Below, one piece after another: positions 1 to 6,479 of a stretch of 17,754 nt of DNA. Made by a program: the position numbers and the translations under genes. Origin of the DNA: Bacilli bacterium (GTDB lineage: Bacteria > Bacillota_I > Bacilli_A > ML615J-28 > CAG-313); the NCBI GenBank assembly GCA_900752975.1, contig CAADXH010000109.1:1-17754 (forward strand). The letters are read 5' to 3'. Positions within the stretch are counted from its first letter, which is position 1. Each line of letters opens with the position of its first letter. The notes under the pieces are model-generated. The model had not been told where the DNA came from. It searched no databases and worked only from the letters and a program-made list of their open reading frames with translations.

Positions 1-3
1 CAT

Positions 4-24
4 ACGATGATTGACAAACCGTCA
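4..24 (-). repeat. 21-bp inverted repeat, left copy
   Basis: The reverse complement of this segment is identical over 21 bp to 17674-17694, so the two copies face each other across the window. The core contains a short dyad, TGAC-N5-GTCA. It lies in the intergenic region upstream of the rplS promoter. The function is unknown; it could be a dispersed intergenic repeat or a regulator site. The identity is seen directly. Confidence 0.8.
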
Positions 25-25
25 G

Positions 26-57
26 TGTTCGTGTACACAATCTAGTGTACACGAACA
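26..57. repeat. perfect 13-bp palindrome with 6-nt loop
   Basis: The arms at 26-38 and 45-57 (TGTTCGTGTACAC and its complement) are perfectly complementary around a 6-nt loop. No T-run follows on either strand, so it is not a classical intrinsic terminator. It could be an operator, a terminator of the unseen upstream gene that lacks a U-tract, or part of the repeat element that includes the 21-bp core next to it. Confidence 0.7.
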
Positions 58-85
58 ACACATAGAACAAAAAAGAATATATGAT

Positions 86-114
86 TTGCATTAAACATTA
101 AAATATGGTATAAT
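86..114 (+). promoter_or_regulatory. promoter of rplS
   Basis: A -35 TTGCAT (86-91) and a -10 TATAAT (109-114) are separated by 17 bp, an excellent SigA match. Transcription would start near 121, giving a leader of about 79 nt before rplS. Confidence 0.8.
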
Positions 115-120
115 ATTAAA

Positions 121-190
121 GCAAAACATGGTATTCCGCTGATATGACCCAAGTTGATATGGAATATGAATGAATACCAGAAGATAAGGA
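121..190 (+). promoter_or_regulatory. putative L19 leader (rplS autoregulatory RNA)
   Basis: The rplS 5'UTR can form a stem between GGTATTC (130-136) and GAATACC (172-178), or alternatively between TATTCC (132-137) and GGAATA (161-166), just upstream of the Shine-Dalgarno site. Low-GC Gram-positive bacteria carry a known L19 leader RNA family (Rfam RF00556) at this place, thought to let free L19 repress its own mRNA. Position and hairpin fit; covariance-model membership was not tested. Confidence 0.55.
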
Positions 191-199
191 GTGTTAATT

Positions 200-550
200 A
201 TGAGTCAACAATTAATTAATGCGGTTACAAAGTCATACATGAAAAATGACGTTCCTGAATTCCGTCCAGGTGACAGTGTACGTGTTCATGTAAAAATTAA
301 AGAAGGCGACCGCGAAAGAATCCAAATTTTTGAAGGATTAGTAATTGGACGTCACGGTGGTGGCATTAGCGAAACTTATACAGTTCGTAAGATTTCATCA
401 GGTGTTGGTGTTGAAAGAATTTTCCCTTTACATTCACCAATGGTTGCGAAAATTGAAGTTACACGTCTTGGTAAAGTTCGTCGTGCTAAACTTAACTATA
501 TCCGTGGATTATCTGCTAAGTCAGCAAGAATTAAAGAACGTCGTAATTAG
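200..550 (+). CDS. rplS: 50S ribosomal protein L19
   Basis: L19 of the large ribosomal subunit, which lies at the 30S-50S interface. The 116-aa product has the whole family pattern: F-R-P-G-D-S-V-R-V near residues 22-30, then IFEGLVIGRHGGGISETYTVRKIS and GVGVERIFPLHSP segments, and the basic C-terminus ending KERRN. The ATG at 200 is chosen over a GTG at 191 because AAGGAG (186-191) lies 8 nt upstream of the ATG and the GTG overlaps that site. It is transcribed from its own promoter through a structured leader and ends at a terminator, so it appears monocistronic here. L19 is usually 110-120 aa, so it is full length. Confidence 0.98.
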   Translation: MSQQLINAVTKSYMKNDVPEFRPGDSVRVHVKIKEGDRERIQIFEGLVIGRHGGGISETYTVRKISSGVGVERIFPLHSPMVAKIEVTRLGKVRRAKLNYIRGLSAKSARIKERRN

Positions 551-562
551 TTCAAAAAATGA

Positions 563-595
563 GAAACGAGATGGTAACATTTCGTTTTTTCTTTT
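563..595 (+). terminator. intrinsic terminator after rplS
   Basis: An 11-bp stem (563-573 with 578-588, two G-U pairs) around a GTAA tetraloop is followed by a T-rich tract. It lies 13 nt past the rplS stop. Confidence 0.85.
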
Positions 596-622
596 TATTA
601 TATTAAAATTAGAATTTATTAC

Positions 623-651
623 TTGATTAAATCTTCTATAAATGGTATAAT
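623..651 (+). promoter_or_regulatory. promoter of the InlB-repeat surface protein gene
   Basis: TTGATT (623-628) and TATAAT (646-651) are spaced 17 bp apart. The -10 abuts an upstream ATG at 652, which rules out that ATG as the start and supports the ATG at 679. Confidence 0.75.
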
Positions 652-678
652 ATGCTTAATGAGAGTGGAGGAAATAAA

Positions 679-2529
679 ATGGAACATAGTAAAAAAAGAA
701 TAATTGTTACAACAATTATTGGCACAATATTATTTGTTTTAGGTGTATCATTATTTGTCGTAGGATTATCAATTAAACGTCCAATCATAACTTTTTATGA
801 TGATGATCATACAACGGTACTAGGCACAGAAAGTGTGGCTATAGGAAAACAAGGTGGTACAAAGATTATACCTCATAAAGAAGCTGAATCTGGATATCAA
901 TATAATTTTGTTGGCTGGGAAGTTGAAGATGAAGAAACAGGAACTAAAGAAGTTGTAAAATTAATTGATATGAAAGAAGATAAACCAATTACGGCTTATG
1001 CAGTATATAGAAAGATAAAATTACCTTATGAAATAGCTTATAATCTTAATGGTGGAGCTATAAAAGGTGAATACAAAACATCATATACTGTTACCGATAA
1101 GTATCAACTCCCTGAACCTACAAAAACTGGATATACATTTATTGGCTGGTATGATAGTGATAAATATACAACTCTTGTTAGAGAAATTAAAGCAGGCACT
1201 ACAGGCAAAATAAGCTTATATGCGAAATGGGAAGCCATTAAATATCAAATCAAATACAATTTAGATGGCGGTGTTCAAGCACCAAATGCAATTACAGAAT
1301 TTACAATTGCAACAAATGCAAAACTTCCTACTCCAACCAAGGAAAATGCTGTATTTGCTGGTTGGTATGATAAAGAAGGAAATTTAGTTGAATCAATAAC
1401 TCCAGGAAGAATGGGAAGACTTGAATTAACTGCACATTGGACTAATAAATTATCATATCATTTAAATGGTGGTTTTAACCAAGGAAAAGTAATAGAAGAA
1501 TATGAATTAGGTGATGCAATTGATTTACCTATTCCAACTAGATATGGATATGAATTTGTAGGTTGGTGCTTAAATGAAAATTTAACCGATACACCATTTA
1601 CAAAAATGACTGCAACAAAACCTGCAGTTACTGACTTATATGCAAAATGGGAAAGAGTAGCTGATGGTGTTGTATTTAAAGAAAACAACAAACAATATGT
1701 TTATTTTGGTAGTTATCCACAAAGCGTTGTCAATGATTATAAAACAATTTCAGAACTTGAAAAATTGTGTGAAAAAACTAATAAATGCGTATATGAAGGT
1801 GTTGAGTATGTTAAGATTACAGCTAATCCACTTTCAATCAATTATCGCTTTAATGGTTTAGTAGAATCATTAGTAGAAACAACAGTTGAAAAGAAGATAG
1901 TTTCTTCAATCAACATTGCGAAGAAAACTTACTATTTTAGAGTAGAACCTATTAAATGGCAAGTTGTTTCAAGTGAAGAAAAGACGATGCAATTGTTATC
2001 ATTATATGCATTAGATGCAACATCATTTGGTGCTACTAACAATTATAGTACATCAGTGGTTAGAAAATGGTTAAATGATACTTTTTATAACACTGCATTT
2101 AGTAAGGTAGAAAAACAAAGTATAAAGTTAACTGTTGTTGACAATTCAGCCGCAACAACTGGAACACGTACTGACAATCAATATACATGTGATCCAACTA
2201 ATGACTATGTATATTTGATGTCATATAAAGAAGTAACAAAAGTAAAGTATGGTTTCAAGAGTTCATTTGATGATTGTGATCCTGCTAAATACTGTGAAGT
2301 AACAGAATATGCAAGAGCAAAAGGTGCTAAAATGAATCTTAATGAGGAATACTTTGGTTATACAGATTGGATGTTACGTTCACCATTTGTAACTGAAAAA
2401 AATAGTATATCATTTGTTCGTGGTGTTGGAAAAGCCGAAACTGTAGGCACTGTAGAAAGATGGGCTCAATCAAATGCAGTATATGCAGTTAGACCAATGA
2501 TTACAATAGAATTACAAAAGGTTATATGA
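679..2529 (+). CDS. membrane-anchored surface protein with three InlB-type (Flg_new) repeats and a DUF6273-like domain
   Basis: A 616-aa protein with a short basic N-terminus and one hydrophobic helix at about residues 8-32 (IIVTTIIGTILFVLGVSLF), so probably an N-in membrane anchor with the rest outside. Three Flg_new/InlB B-type repeats follow at about 118-184, 189-254 and 258-324, each with Y-L/N-GG, a P-T-x-x-G/N-Y/A-x-F-x-GW core and a closing L-Y/T-A-K/H-W. A degenerate copy occupies about 36-110. Residues 340-616 (YFGSYPQS, IKWQVVS, LSLYALDA, VRKWLNDTFYNTAFS) resemble DUF6273. InlB-type repeats are beta-grasp modules common in surface proteins of gut Firmicutes, where they act in adhesion or as spacers; the ligand cannot be inferred. 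The start is fixed by GGAGG at 667-671, 7 nt upstream. The stop lies inside the downstream terminator stem. Confidence 0.85.
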   Translation: MEHSKKRIIVTTIIGTILFVLGVSLFVVGLSIKRPIITFYDDDHTTVLGTESVAIGKQGGTKIIPHKEAESGYQYNFVGWEVEDEETGTKEVVKLIDMKEDKPITAYAVYRKIKLPYEIAYNLNGGAIKGEYKTSYTVTDKYQLPEPTKTGYTFIGWYDSDKYTTLVREIKAGTTGKISLYAKWEAIKYQIKYNLDGGVQAPNAITEFTIATNAKLPTPTKENAVFAGWYDKEGNLVESITPGRMGRLELTAHWTNKLSYHLNGGFNQGKVIEEYELGDAIDLPIPTRYGYEFVGWCLNENLTDTPFTKMTATKPAVTDLYAKWERVADGVVFKENNKQYVYFGSYPQSVVNDYKTISELEKLCEKTNKCVYEGVEYVKITANPLSINYRFNGLVESLVETTVEKKIVSSINIAKKTYYFRVEPIKWQVVSSEEKTMQLLSLYALDATSFGATNNYSTSVVRKWLNDTFYNTAFSKVEKQSIKLTVVDNSAATTGTRTDNQYTCDPTNDYVYLMSYKEVTKVKYGFKSSFDDCDPAKYCEVTEYARAKGAKMNLNEEYFGYTDWMLRSPFVTEKNSISFVRGVGKAETVGTVERWAQSNAVYAVRPMITIELQKVI

Positions 2530-2546
2530 GTTCATATAACCTTTTT
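2520..2546 (+). terminator. intrinsic terminator overlapping the stop codon of the surface-protein gene
   Basis: Perfect 10-bp arms, GGTTATATGA (2520-2529) and TCATATAACC (2532-2541), are followed by TTTTT. The TGA stop (2527-2529) is inside the 5' arm, so a terminating ribosome may cover the hairpin and weaken termination. Confidence 0.8.
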
Positions 2547-2566
2547 CTTAAAAAGAAAGGAAAAAT

Positions 2567-3091
2567 ATGATTAATTTTAAAATACTAACAAACATTGAAG
2601 AAAATGATAGTACAATTCTAAAATCAAAATTTTTCGGAAGTCCCGTATTTCCTAAAAACTTTTTAGATATCAATAACCTAAATGACGATTTTTTCTTATT
2701 ACAGTTAAATCTAAAAGAAATTAGTACATATCAGACTTTACTTCCCAAAGATGGTTATATATATATATTTCTTGAAATAGATACAAACCCAGTTACACCA
2801 AAGGTCTTTTACACAAATGACGAAATAGAAGAAGAATATGAAAATATTAATGAAGATTTTAATATGGAAGATTCAACTTCAAAATTTATTGAGTTTACAG
2901 CTGAAGAAACTGGCAATGCTTTATTAACAAATGAAGAAGAATATATATCACTATTAACTATAGATATGGAAAAAGTACCAGATGGTTTTCCAAACTTTAA
3001 CTCTCCACATGGTAAAATAAAGTTTTTAATAAAAGAAGAAGACCTAAAAAATCAAAATTATAAAAACATTAAATTTTATCAAGAAAACTAA
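2567..3091 (+). CDS. short DUF1963 (YwqG-like) domain protein
   Basis: A 174-aa cytoplasmic protein without signal peptide or membrane helix. The pattern SKFFGSPVFP (about 20-29), FFLLQLNLKEI (about 43-53), LPKDGYIYIFLEID (about 60-73) and a late FNSPHGKIKFLI matches DUF1963/YwqG proteins, which often sit near toxin-immunity loci but have no settled biochemical role. The usual length is about 250-270 aa, so this is a compact or trimmed version. Residues about 84-112 are very acidic. The start has AAAGG (2556-2560), 6 nt upstream. It begins 20 nt after a terminator and no separate promoter is obvious, so read-through may supply it. Its last codons and stop form the left copy of a 26-bp repeat that recurs at 4250-4275. 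Confidence 0.65.
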   Translation: MINFKILTNIEENDSTILKSKFFGSPVFPKNFLDINNLNDDFFLLQLNLKEISTYQTLLPKDGYIYIFLEIDTNPVTPKVFYTNDEIEEEYENINEDFNMEDSTSKFIEFTAEETGNALLTNEEEYISLLTIDMEKVPDGFPNFNSPHGKIKFLIKEEDLKNQNYKNIKFYQEN

Positions 3092-3104
3092 ACATCATAT
3101 TTAT
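3079..3104 (+). repeat. 26-bp direct repeat flanking the fic cassette, left copy
   Basis: It matches 4250-4275 at 25 of 26 positions (mismatch T/A in the ACATCAT versus ACAACAT part). It covers the last codons and stop of the DUF1963-like gene. The two copies bracket the fic promoter, gene and terminator. Confidence 0.85.
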
Positions 3105-3110
3105 GTTAAA

Positions 3111-3177
3111 TGTTCCCCAATGTATATTGACTATTGGGGAACAATATGATACAATTATAAAGGAAAATGTTCCCCAA
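3111..3177 (+). promoter_or_regulatory. three operator-like boxes around the fic promoter
   Basis: TGTTCCCCAA occurs at 3111-3120 and 3168-3177, and its inverse TTGGGGAACA at 3134-3143. Boxes 1 and 2 extend to 11-bp inverted arms (3111-3121 and 3133-3143) around an 11-nt centre. Box 2 lies between the -35 and -10 and box 3 lies between the transcription start and the Shine-Dalgarno site, a layout expected for tight repression. The protein that binds is unknown; the Fic protein itself or an unlinked repressor are options. Confidence 0.75.
3127..3155 (+). promoter_or_regulatory. promoter of the fic gene
   Basis: TTGACT (3127-3132) and TACAAT (3150-3155) with 17-bp spacing, interleaved with an operator-like box in the spacer. 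The predicted start is near 3162. Confidence 0.8.
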
Positions 3178-3189
3178 GGAGGAGATGTA

Positions 3190-4134
3190 ATGGCAGTACA
3201 ATATAGTGAAATACAAGAATTGCTTATGAGTCGTGCTGATCTTCATGCAAGATTGAACTTAATGCCCTATGATGGTACACCCGAAATCAAGGAACGCGGT
3301 GACGGAAAATACCTTTATATTAGAAAACGTGTCGCCGGTAAGCAGACTTCTACGTATGTAGGTGCATATACCGAAGAACTGTATAATTTACTTCTTCGAA
3401 ATGCCAGAGAAGCTCGTGAAATTAGAAAAACACTTCGCAATATCGAGAAACAACTTGCTATAGCTGGATATTCTGAAGATGAACTTTCCGCGGATGTTAT
3501 TAAAAACATTGCATTTGCACGTGCTAATATGAAAATGAATATCTATAATCAGGCTGTTTTGGAAGGCGTTGCAACGCCCTTTCCACAGACGGAAGAAATC
3601 ATAGAGAATGGAAAAGTATCAGGCATAACAGCCACCGCTGTACAAAAGATTTTGAACTTAAAACACGCGTGGGAGTTTATTTTAGATCGAGATGTAGTTG
3701 CTAGCCGTTCTGACTATTATATGCTAAGCCATATTGCAAGACTTGTCAATGAAGGATTTTTTGCTGAAGGTGGTCGCATTCGTGGAGTTCCTGTTACCAT
3801 AGGTGGTTTATCTTATGTTCCACCTTTGCCGAATGAGTTGGATGTAAAAGACAGAATTCGAGAAATTGTTGAAGAAAACGATGAACCTATCAACATTGCT
3901 ATCAAGTTGTGTCTTTACTGTATGAAGGCTCAGATATTCTTGGATGGTAATAAACGTGCCTCTATTATTTTTGCAAACCATTATCTTATTTCGCACGGCG
4001 GAGGTTTCTTGGTGATTCCTGAAAAGGAAGTGCCGATGTTTAAAAAATTGCTTGTAAAATACTATGAATGTGAAGATATATCTGTTATTGCGACATTTAT
4101 GAAGGAATGTTGTTGGAAAATAATAGAATCCTAA
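3190..4134 (+). CDS. Fic-domain protein with Gln in place of the catalytic His
   Basis: A 314-aa Fic/Doc-fold protein. Canonical Fic enzymes transfer AMP or another group from a nucleotide to a protein hydroxyl using HxFx(D/E)GNxR. Here the motif is QIFLDGNKR (248-256), so Gln248 replaces the catalytic His while Asp252, Gly253, Asn254 and Arg256 are kept. A beta-flap-like segment, GGRIRGVPVTIGG...YVPP, lies at 194-212. Residues 121-126 (QAVLEG) sit where class II Fic proteins carry the (S/T)xxxE(G/N) inhibitory motif, with Gln for Ser/Thr. The first ~100 residues form a separate, partly helical and basic domain. The ATG at 3190 follows AAGGAGG by 7 nt; an upstream ATG at 3103 precedes the promoter and is rejected. 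Base composition is clearly less AT-rich than its neighbours, and a 26-bp direct repeat flanks the unit, so acquisition by transfer is likely. Activity is doubtful; it could bind nucleotide or regulate. Confidence 0.85.
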   Translation: MAVQYSEIQELLMSRADLHARLNLMPYDGTPEIKERGDGKYLYIRKRVAGKQTSTYVGAYTEELYNLLLRNAREAREIRKTLRNIEKQLAIAGYSEDELSADVIKNIAFARANMKMNIYNQAVLEGVATPFPQTEEIIENGKVSGITATAVQKILNLKHAWEFILDRDVVASRSDYYMLSHIARLVNEGFFAEGGRIRGVPVTIGGLSYVPPLPNELDVKDRIREIVEENDEPINIAIKLCLYCMKAQIFLDGNKRASIIFANHYLISHGGGFLVIPEKEVPMFKKLLVKYYECEDISVIATFMKECCWKIIES

Positions 4135-4147
4135 ATAACATTTTATG

Positions 4148-4164
4148 AAAAACTAGATAATAAG
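4148..4164 (+). repeat. 17-bp intergenic direct repeat, copy 1
   Basis: AAAAACTAGATAATAAG is identical to 7338-7354. Both copies are intergenic, here just after fic and there just before the abiEi promoter. Confidence 0.6.
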
Positions 4165-4195
4165 AAGTATTTGCCAAATGGTAAGTGCTTTTTAT
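4165..4195 (+). terminator. intrinsic terminator of the fic cassette
   Basis: The arms 4165-4175 and 4180-4190 pair along 11 positions (three G-U wobbles) around loop AAAT and run into TTTTTATTT. It closes the fic transcription unit. Confidence 0.7.
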
Positions 4196-4218
4196 TTATA
4201 TGGAAATTTCACCATGGT

Positions 4219-4241
4219 GGATAATTAATATATATAAAAGT
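4219..4241 (+). repeat. 23-bp AT-rich direct repeat, copy 1
   Basis: It matches 6397-6419 at 22 of 23 positions (GGATAA, T or C, then TAATATATATAAAAGT). Each copy sits a short distance upstream of a promoter that drives an attenuator leader, so it may be an upstream promoter element or a remnant of duplication. Confidence 0.55.
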
Positions 4242-4249
4242 TATAAATG

Positions 4250-4275
4250 TCAAGAAAACTAAACAACATATTTAT
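4250..4275 (+). repeat. 26-bp direct repeat flanking the fic cassette, right copy
   Basis: 25 of 26 bases match 3079-3104. It ends at the first base of the -35 box of the downstream ATPase promoter. Recombination between the copies would remove 1,171 bp with fic and its control region and leave both neighbours intact. Confidence 0.85.
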
Positions 4276-4303
4276 TGACAATAAAACTAAAAAATGATAT
4301 TAT
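4275..4303 (+). promoter_or_regulatory. promoter of the leader peptide and ATPase gene
   Basis: A consensus -35 TTGACA (4275-4280) and TATTAT (4298-4303) with 17-bp spacing. The start is expected near 4310, about 200 nt before the ATPase ATG. Confidence 0.8.
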
Positions 4304-4341
4304 ATTGATGCAACCACAAATAAAGAAAGAAGGTGATTTTT

Positions 4342-4425
4342 ATGAATAAAGGAGTTTTATCTAGTGTATTTCATAGAAACTATTGTTCATTAATTTCACC
4401 TAAAAAGTTACTTTGTAATTTTTAG
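4342..4425 (+). CDS. 27-aa leader peptide of an attenuator
   Basis: A small ORF, MNKGVLSSVFHR..., ending in CNF before TAG at 4423-4425. AAGGTGAT (4330-4337) gives a good ribosome site with 6-nt spacing from AAGGTG to the ATG. Codons 4-6 (GGA GTT TTA) form the 5' half of an alternative RNA stem with the downstream terminator. No similarity to a functional protein is recognised; it fits a regulatory leader peptide of the kind found before inducible ribosome-protection, efflux and methylase genes. Its last codons overlap a hairpin at 4402-4423 that translation would unfold. Confidence 0.6.
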   Translation: MNKGVLSSVFHRNYCSLISPKKLLCNF

Positions 4426-4473
4426 TTTTCTATAATATATTAGTTCTAAAACTCCGATATTAGGAGTTTTTTT
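4351..4473 (+). promoter_or_regulatory. transcription attenuator (terminator/antiterminator) before the ATPase gene
   Basis: The terminator stem is AAAACTCC (4448-4455) with GGAGTTTT (4463-4470) and a run of T to 4473. The 5' terminator arm, extended to TAAAACTCC (4447-4455), also pairs perfectly over 9 bp with GGAGTTTTA (4351-4359) inside the leader ORF, giving a competing antiterminator. A third hairpin, AAAAAGTTAC (4402-4411) with GTAATTTTT (4415-4423), covers the end of the leader ORF. The choice between folds would depend on where a ribosome sits on the leader. The inducer is unknown; drug- or starvation-stalled ribosomes are the usual triggers. Confidence 0.7.
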
Positions 4474-4507
4474 CTTATACCAAAAAATAAATAAAAAGGA
4501 GACAAAA

Positions 4508-6229
4508 ATGGAATTATTTAGAAAACTATTAATGAGTATGAATGCTCAAAACAAGGTAAGATTAACTGATCTTTATGAAGACCGACTAACAAAAGAAAAA
4601 GATGAAAATAGAAGAAGATTATTTGCTTATAAAAATCTTCAATTCTGTTTTTCAGGATCAAATTATAAATATCCAGAGATTATGTATTTTCATATTGGTA
4701 TTCCTCAAGAATTAATATATGATAATTGTAATCAAGAAACAATATTACCATTACAACATTATCTACTTAAATATTTAGGTAGACTCATAAATGATTATAA
4801 CCATGAACATAGGAATAACAACAAAAGTGATAGAGAAAGACCATATGTTGAAGCGCAAGTGCCTAGCGAAGTTATAATCAAAAGAAATGGTATATCTTAT
4901 AATAATACAAAAAACATGTTTGTTCTAAACATATATTTTAGATTTCCTTTAATTAATAATTATGCGATTATATCTAAAAGTGCCTTTAATTTTATAAAAG
5001 ATTTGCTTACTGTAGTTAATGATGAATGTATTATTTTTAATAAAAAATATGATATAAAGAAAGCTCTAGATATATATAATAAAGAACAACAAATAAGAAA
5101 CTATCTAGATAAATTTGGATATATTTCCTTTATCGGTGATGGTAGTATTCTCCCTAGGGAAAAAGGCACCATAAACCCTAATTTAACAGCTATTCCATTT
5201 AAGGCACCAAAAGAAGATAAAGTTAAGATTACATTTAGTGATGGTACAACTATCAAAGGAATGGTAATTAAAAAAGGAATTAATATTATCACAGGTGGTG
5301 GATACTCTGGTAAAACAACCCTTTTAGAAACTATTCAAAATGGAGTGTATGATCACGAAATTGGTGATGGTAGAGAGTTTTGTATAACTGATACAAAAAC
5401 CACAAGAGTTTCTGCTGAAAATTCAAGATATATATCAAACGTAAACCTTGAAGTTTTTTTCAAATATATAGGAACAAGTAGAAATGTTAAACATTTTTCA
5501 ACAGATAGTGCTAGCGGTAGTGTTTCTCAAGCAACAAATATTATTGAAGCAATAAACGCAAATTGTAAAGTTCTTTTAATTGATGAAGATGATAGTGCTA
5601 CTAACTTTATGATTAGAGATGACAATATGAGAAAGATAATTAAGAATGAACCAATTATTCCGTTTACAGACCGAATAGTTGATATCTATCAAAAACTAGG
5701 AATATCTATAATTTTGGTTATTGGCGGGTCAAGTGAATATATTAAATATTCTAATAACGTTTATTTAATGGATAAATTCAAAATTAAAAATATTACTAAA
5801 CAATGTGATGAATTAATTTTCAAAAATAATACCGGAAAAGAACAAACATTAAAAATTAAACATAGTAGAAAAATGATTAAAAATACTAATTCACCAATTC
5901 TTTATTTTGAAGTAAATAAGAATGAAAATAACAAAACAGTTATCATAGGTGAGTATAAAGCCGATATAACGAATCTTGTAACATTAATTTCCGATAATCA
6001 AATAAATTATCTTGCATATGTTTTAAAAAAGATATTACAAAAAAATGAATGTTATGATAAAAATATATATCAAATGATACCAAAATATTATGATAAAATA
6101 CGGTATGATGCCCTAAATGAGACTATCATAGAAGCAACTCAAATTACTAGTATATGGTTTGAAGAAATAAGAATATACGATTTGTTGTTTACCATAAACA
6201 GGTTGAGAGGACTAACGTTTAAAGATTAA
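4508..6229 (+). CDS. divergent ABC-class ATPase of the PF09818 (MRB1590/COG3044) family
   Basis: A 573-aa soluble P-loop ATPase. The ATP-binding half is clear: FIGDGSILPRE, Walker A GGGYSGKTT (263-271, Lys269), a GDGRE segment, an ABC-signature-like SASGSVSQA (334-342), Walker B VLLIDEDDS (355-363) followed by ATNFMIRDDNM, and a late ILVIGGSSEYI. These match the family called predicted ATPase of the ABC class; trypanosome MRB1590, an RNA-editing factor, is the characterised relative. The first ~200 residues are very divergent and lack the HVQGDPFA- and GLPA-type motifs usual there, so substrate contacts may differ. No membrane segment is seen. AAAAGGAG lies just upstream of the ATG. It has its own promoter, leader peptide and attenuator, implying induction by a translational signal. 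The family's role in bacteria is unsettled; RNA or ribosome-linked function is inference. Confidence 0.8.
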   Translation: MELFRKLLMSMNAQNKVRLTDLYEDRLTKEKDENRRRLFAYKNLQFCFSGSNYKYPEIMYFHIGIPQELIYDNCNQETILPLQHYLLKYLGRLINDYNHEHRNNNKSDRERPYVEAQVPSEVIIKRNGISYNNTKNMFVLNIYFRFPLINNYAIISKSAFNFIKDLLTVVNDECIIFNKKYDIKKALDIYNKEQQIRNYLDKFGYISFIGDGSILPREKGTINPNLTAIPFKAPKEDKVKITFSDGTTIKGMVIKKGINIITGGGYSGKTTLLETIQNGVYDHEIGDGREFCITDTKTTRVSAENSRYISNVNLEVFFKYIGTSRNVKHFSTDSASGSVSQATNIIEAINANCKVLLIDEDDSATNFMIRDDNMRKIIKNEPIIPFTDRIVDIYQKLGISIILVIGGSSEYIKYSNNVYLMDKFKIKNITKQCDELIFKNNTGKEQTLKIKHSRKMIKNTNSPILYFEVNKNENNKTVIIGEYKADITNLVTLISDNQINYLAYVLKKILQKNECYDKNIYQMIPKYYDKIRYDALNETIIEATQITSIWFEEIRIYDLLFTINRLRGLTFKD

Positions 6230-6258
6230 TTCAAAAAAATATTAAACAACTTATTATT

Positions 6259-6295
6259 AAACTTGTATTAGATATTTAATAAAACAAGTTTTAAC
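6259..6295 (+). terminator. weak candidate terminator after the ATPase gene
   Basis: AAACTTGT (6259-6266) pairs with ACAAGTTT (6284-6291) over 8 bp around a long AT-rich loop, followed by a short T-rich stretch. Stability is modest. The rest of 6230-6420 is AT-rich and shows no gene. Confidence 0.35.
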
Positions 6296-6396
6296 TTTGT
6301 GAATGAAATAATACATAATGCCTAGAGGTTAAGTTTTTAGTAGATAAAATAATGAAAAATAATCCATGTTGTTATTGTACGCATAGATGTATGAAG

Positions 6397-6419
6397 GATA
6401 ACTAATATATATAAAAGTA
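6397..6419 (+). repeat. 23-bp AT-rich direct repeat, copy 2
   Basis: Partner of 4219-4241 (22 of 23 identical). It lies 8 bp upstream of the -35 of the second attenuator-controlled unit. Confidence 0.55.
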
Positions 6420-6427
6420 CTTAATGA

Positions 6428-6456
6428 TTGCTATTTAATTAATTCTATGATATACT
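6428..6456 (+). promoter_or_regulatory. promoter of the lipoprotein unit
   Basis: TTGCTA (6428-6433) and TATACT (6451-6456), spacing 17 bp. The predicted start is near 6463, giving a leader of about 137 nt. Confidence 0.7.
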
Positions 6457-6479
6457 ACTAATGCGGTAGATTTACCACA

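Noticed and set aside
345..626. Alternative-frame ORF over rplS
   Set aside because: It overlaps a certain ribosomal protein gene, has no ribosome site and runs through the terminator.
1458..1691. Minus-strand ORFs (this and others under the + strand genes)
   Set aside because: They are antisense shadows of clear coding regions, without ribosome sites or recognisable domains.
3111..3143. Inverted boxes 1 and 2 before fic as an RNA hairpin or terminator
   Set aside because: The fic promoter lies within and after them, so its transcript does not contain both arms, and no T-run follows.
3103..3189. N-terminal extension of the Fic protein
   Set aside because: The longer reading starts upstream of the promoter and includes the operators; AAGGAGG supports the ATG at 3190.
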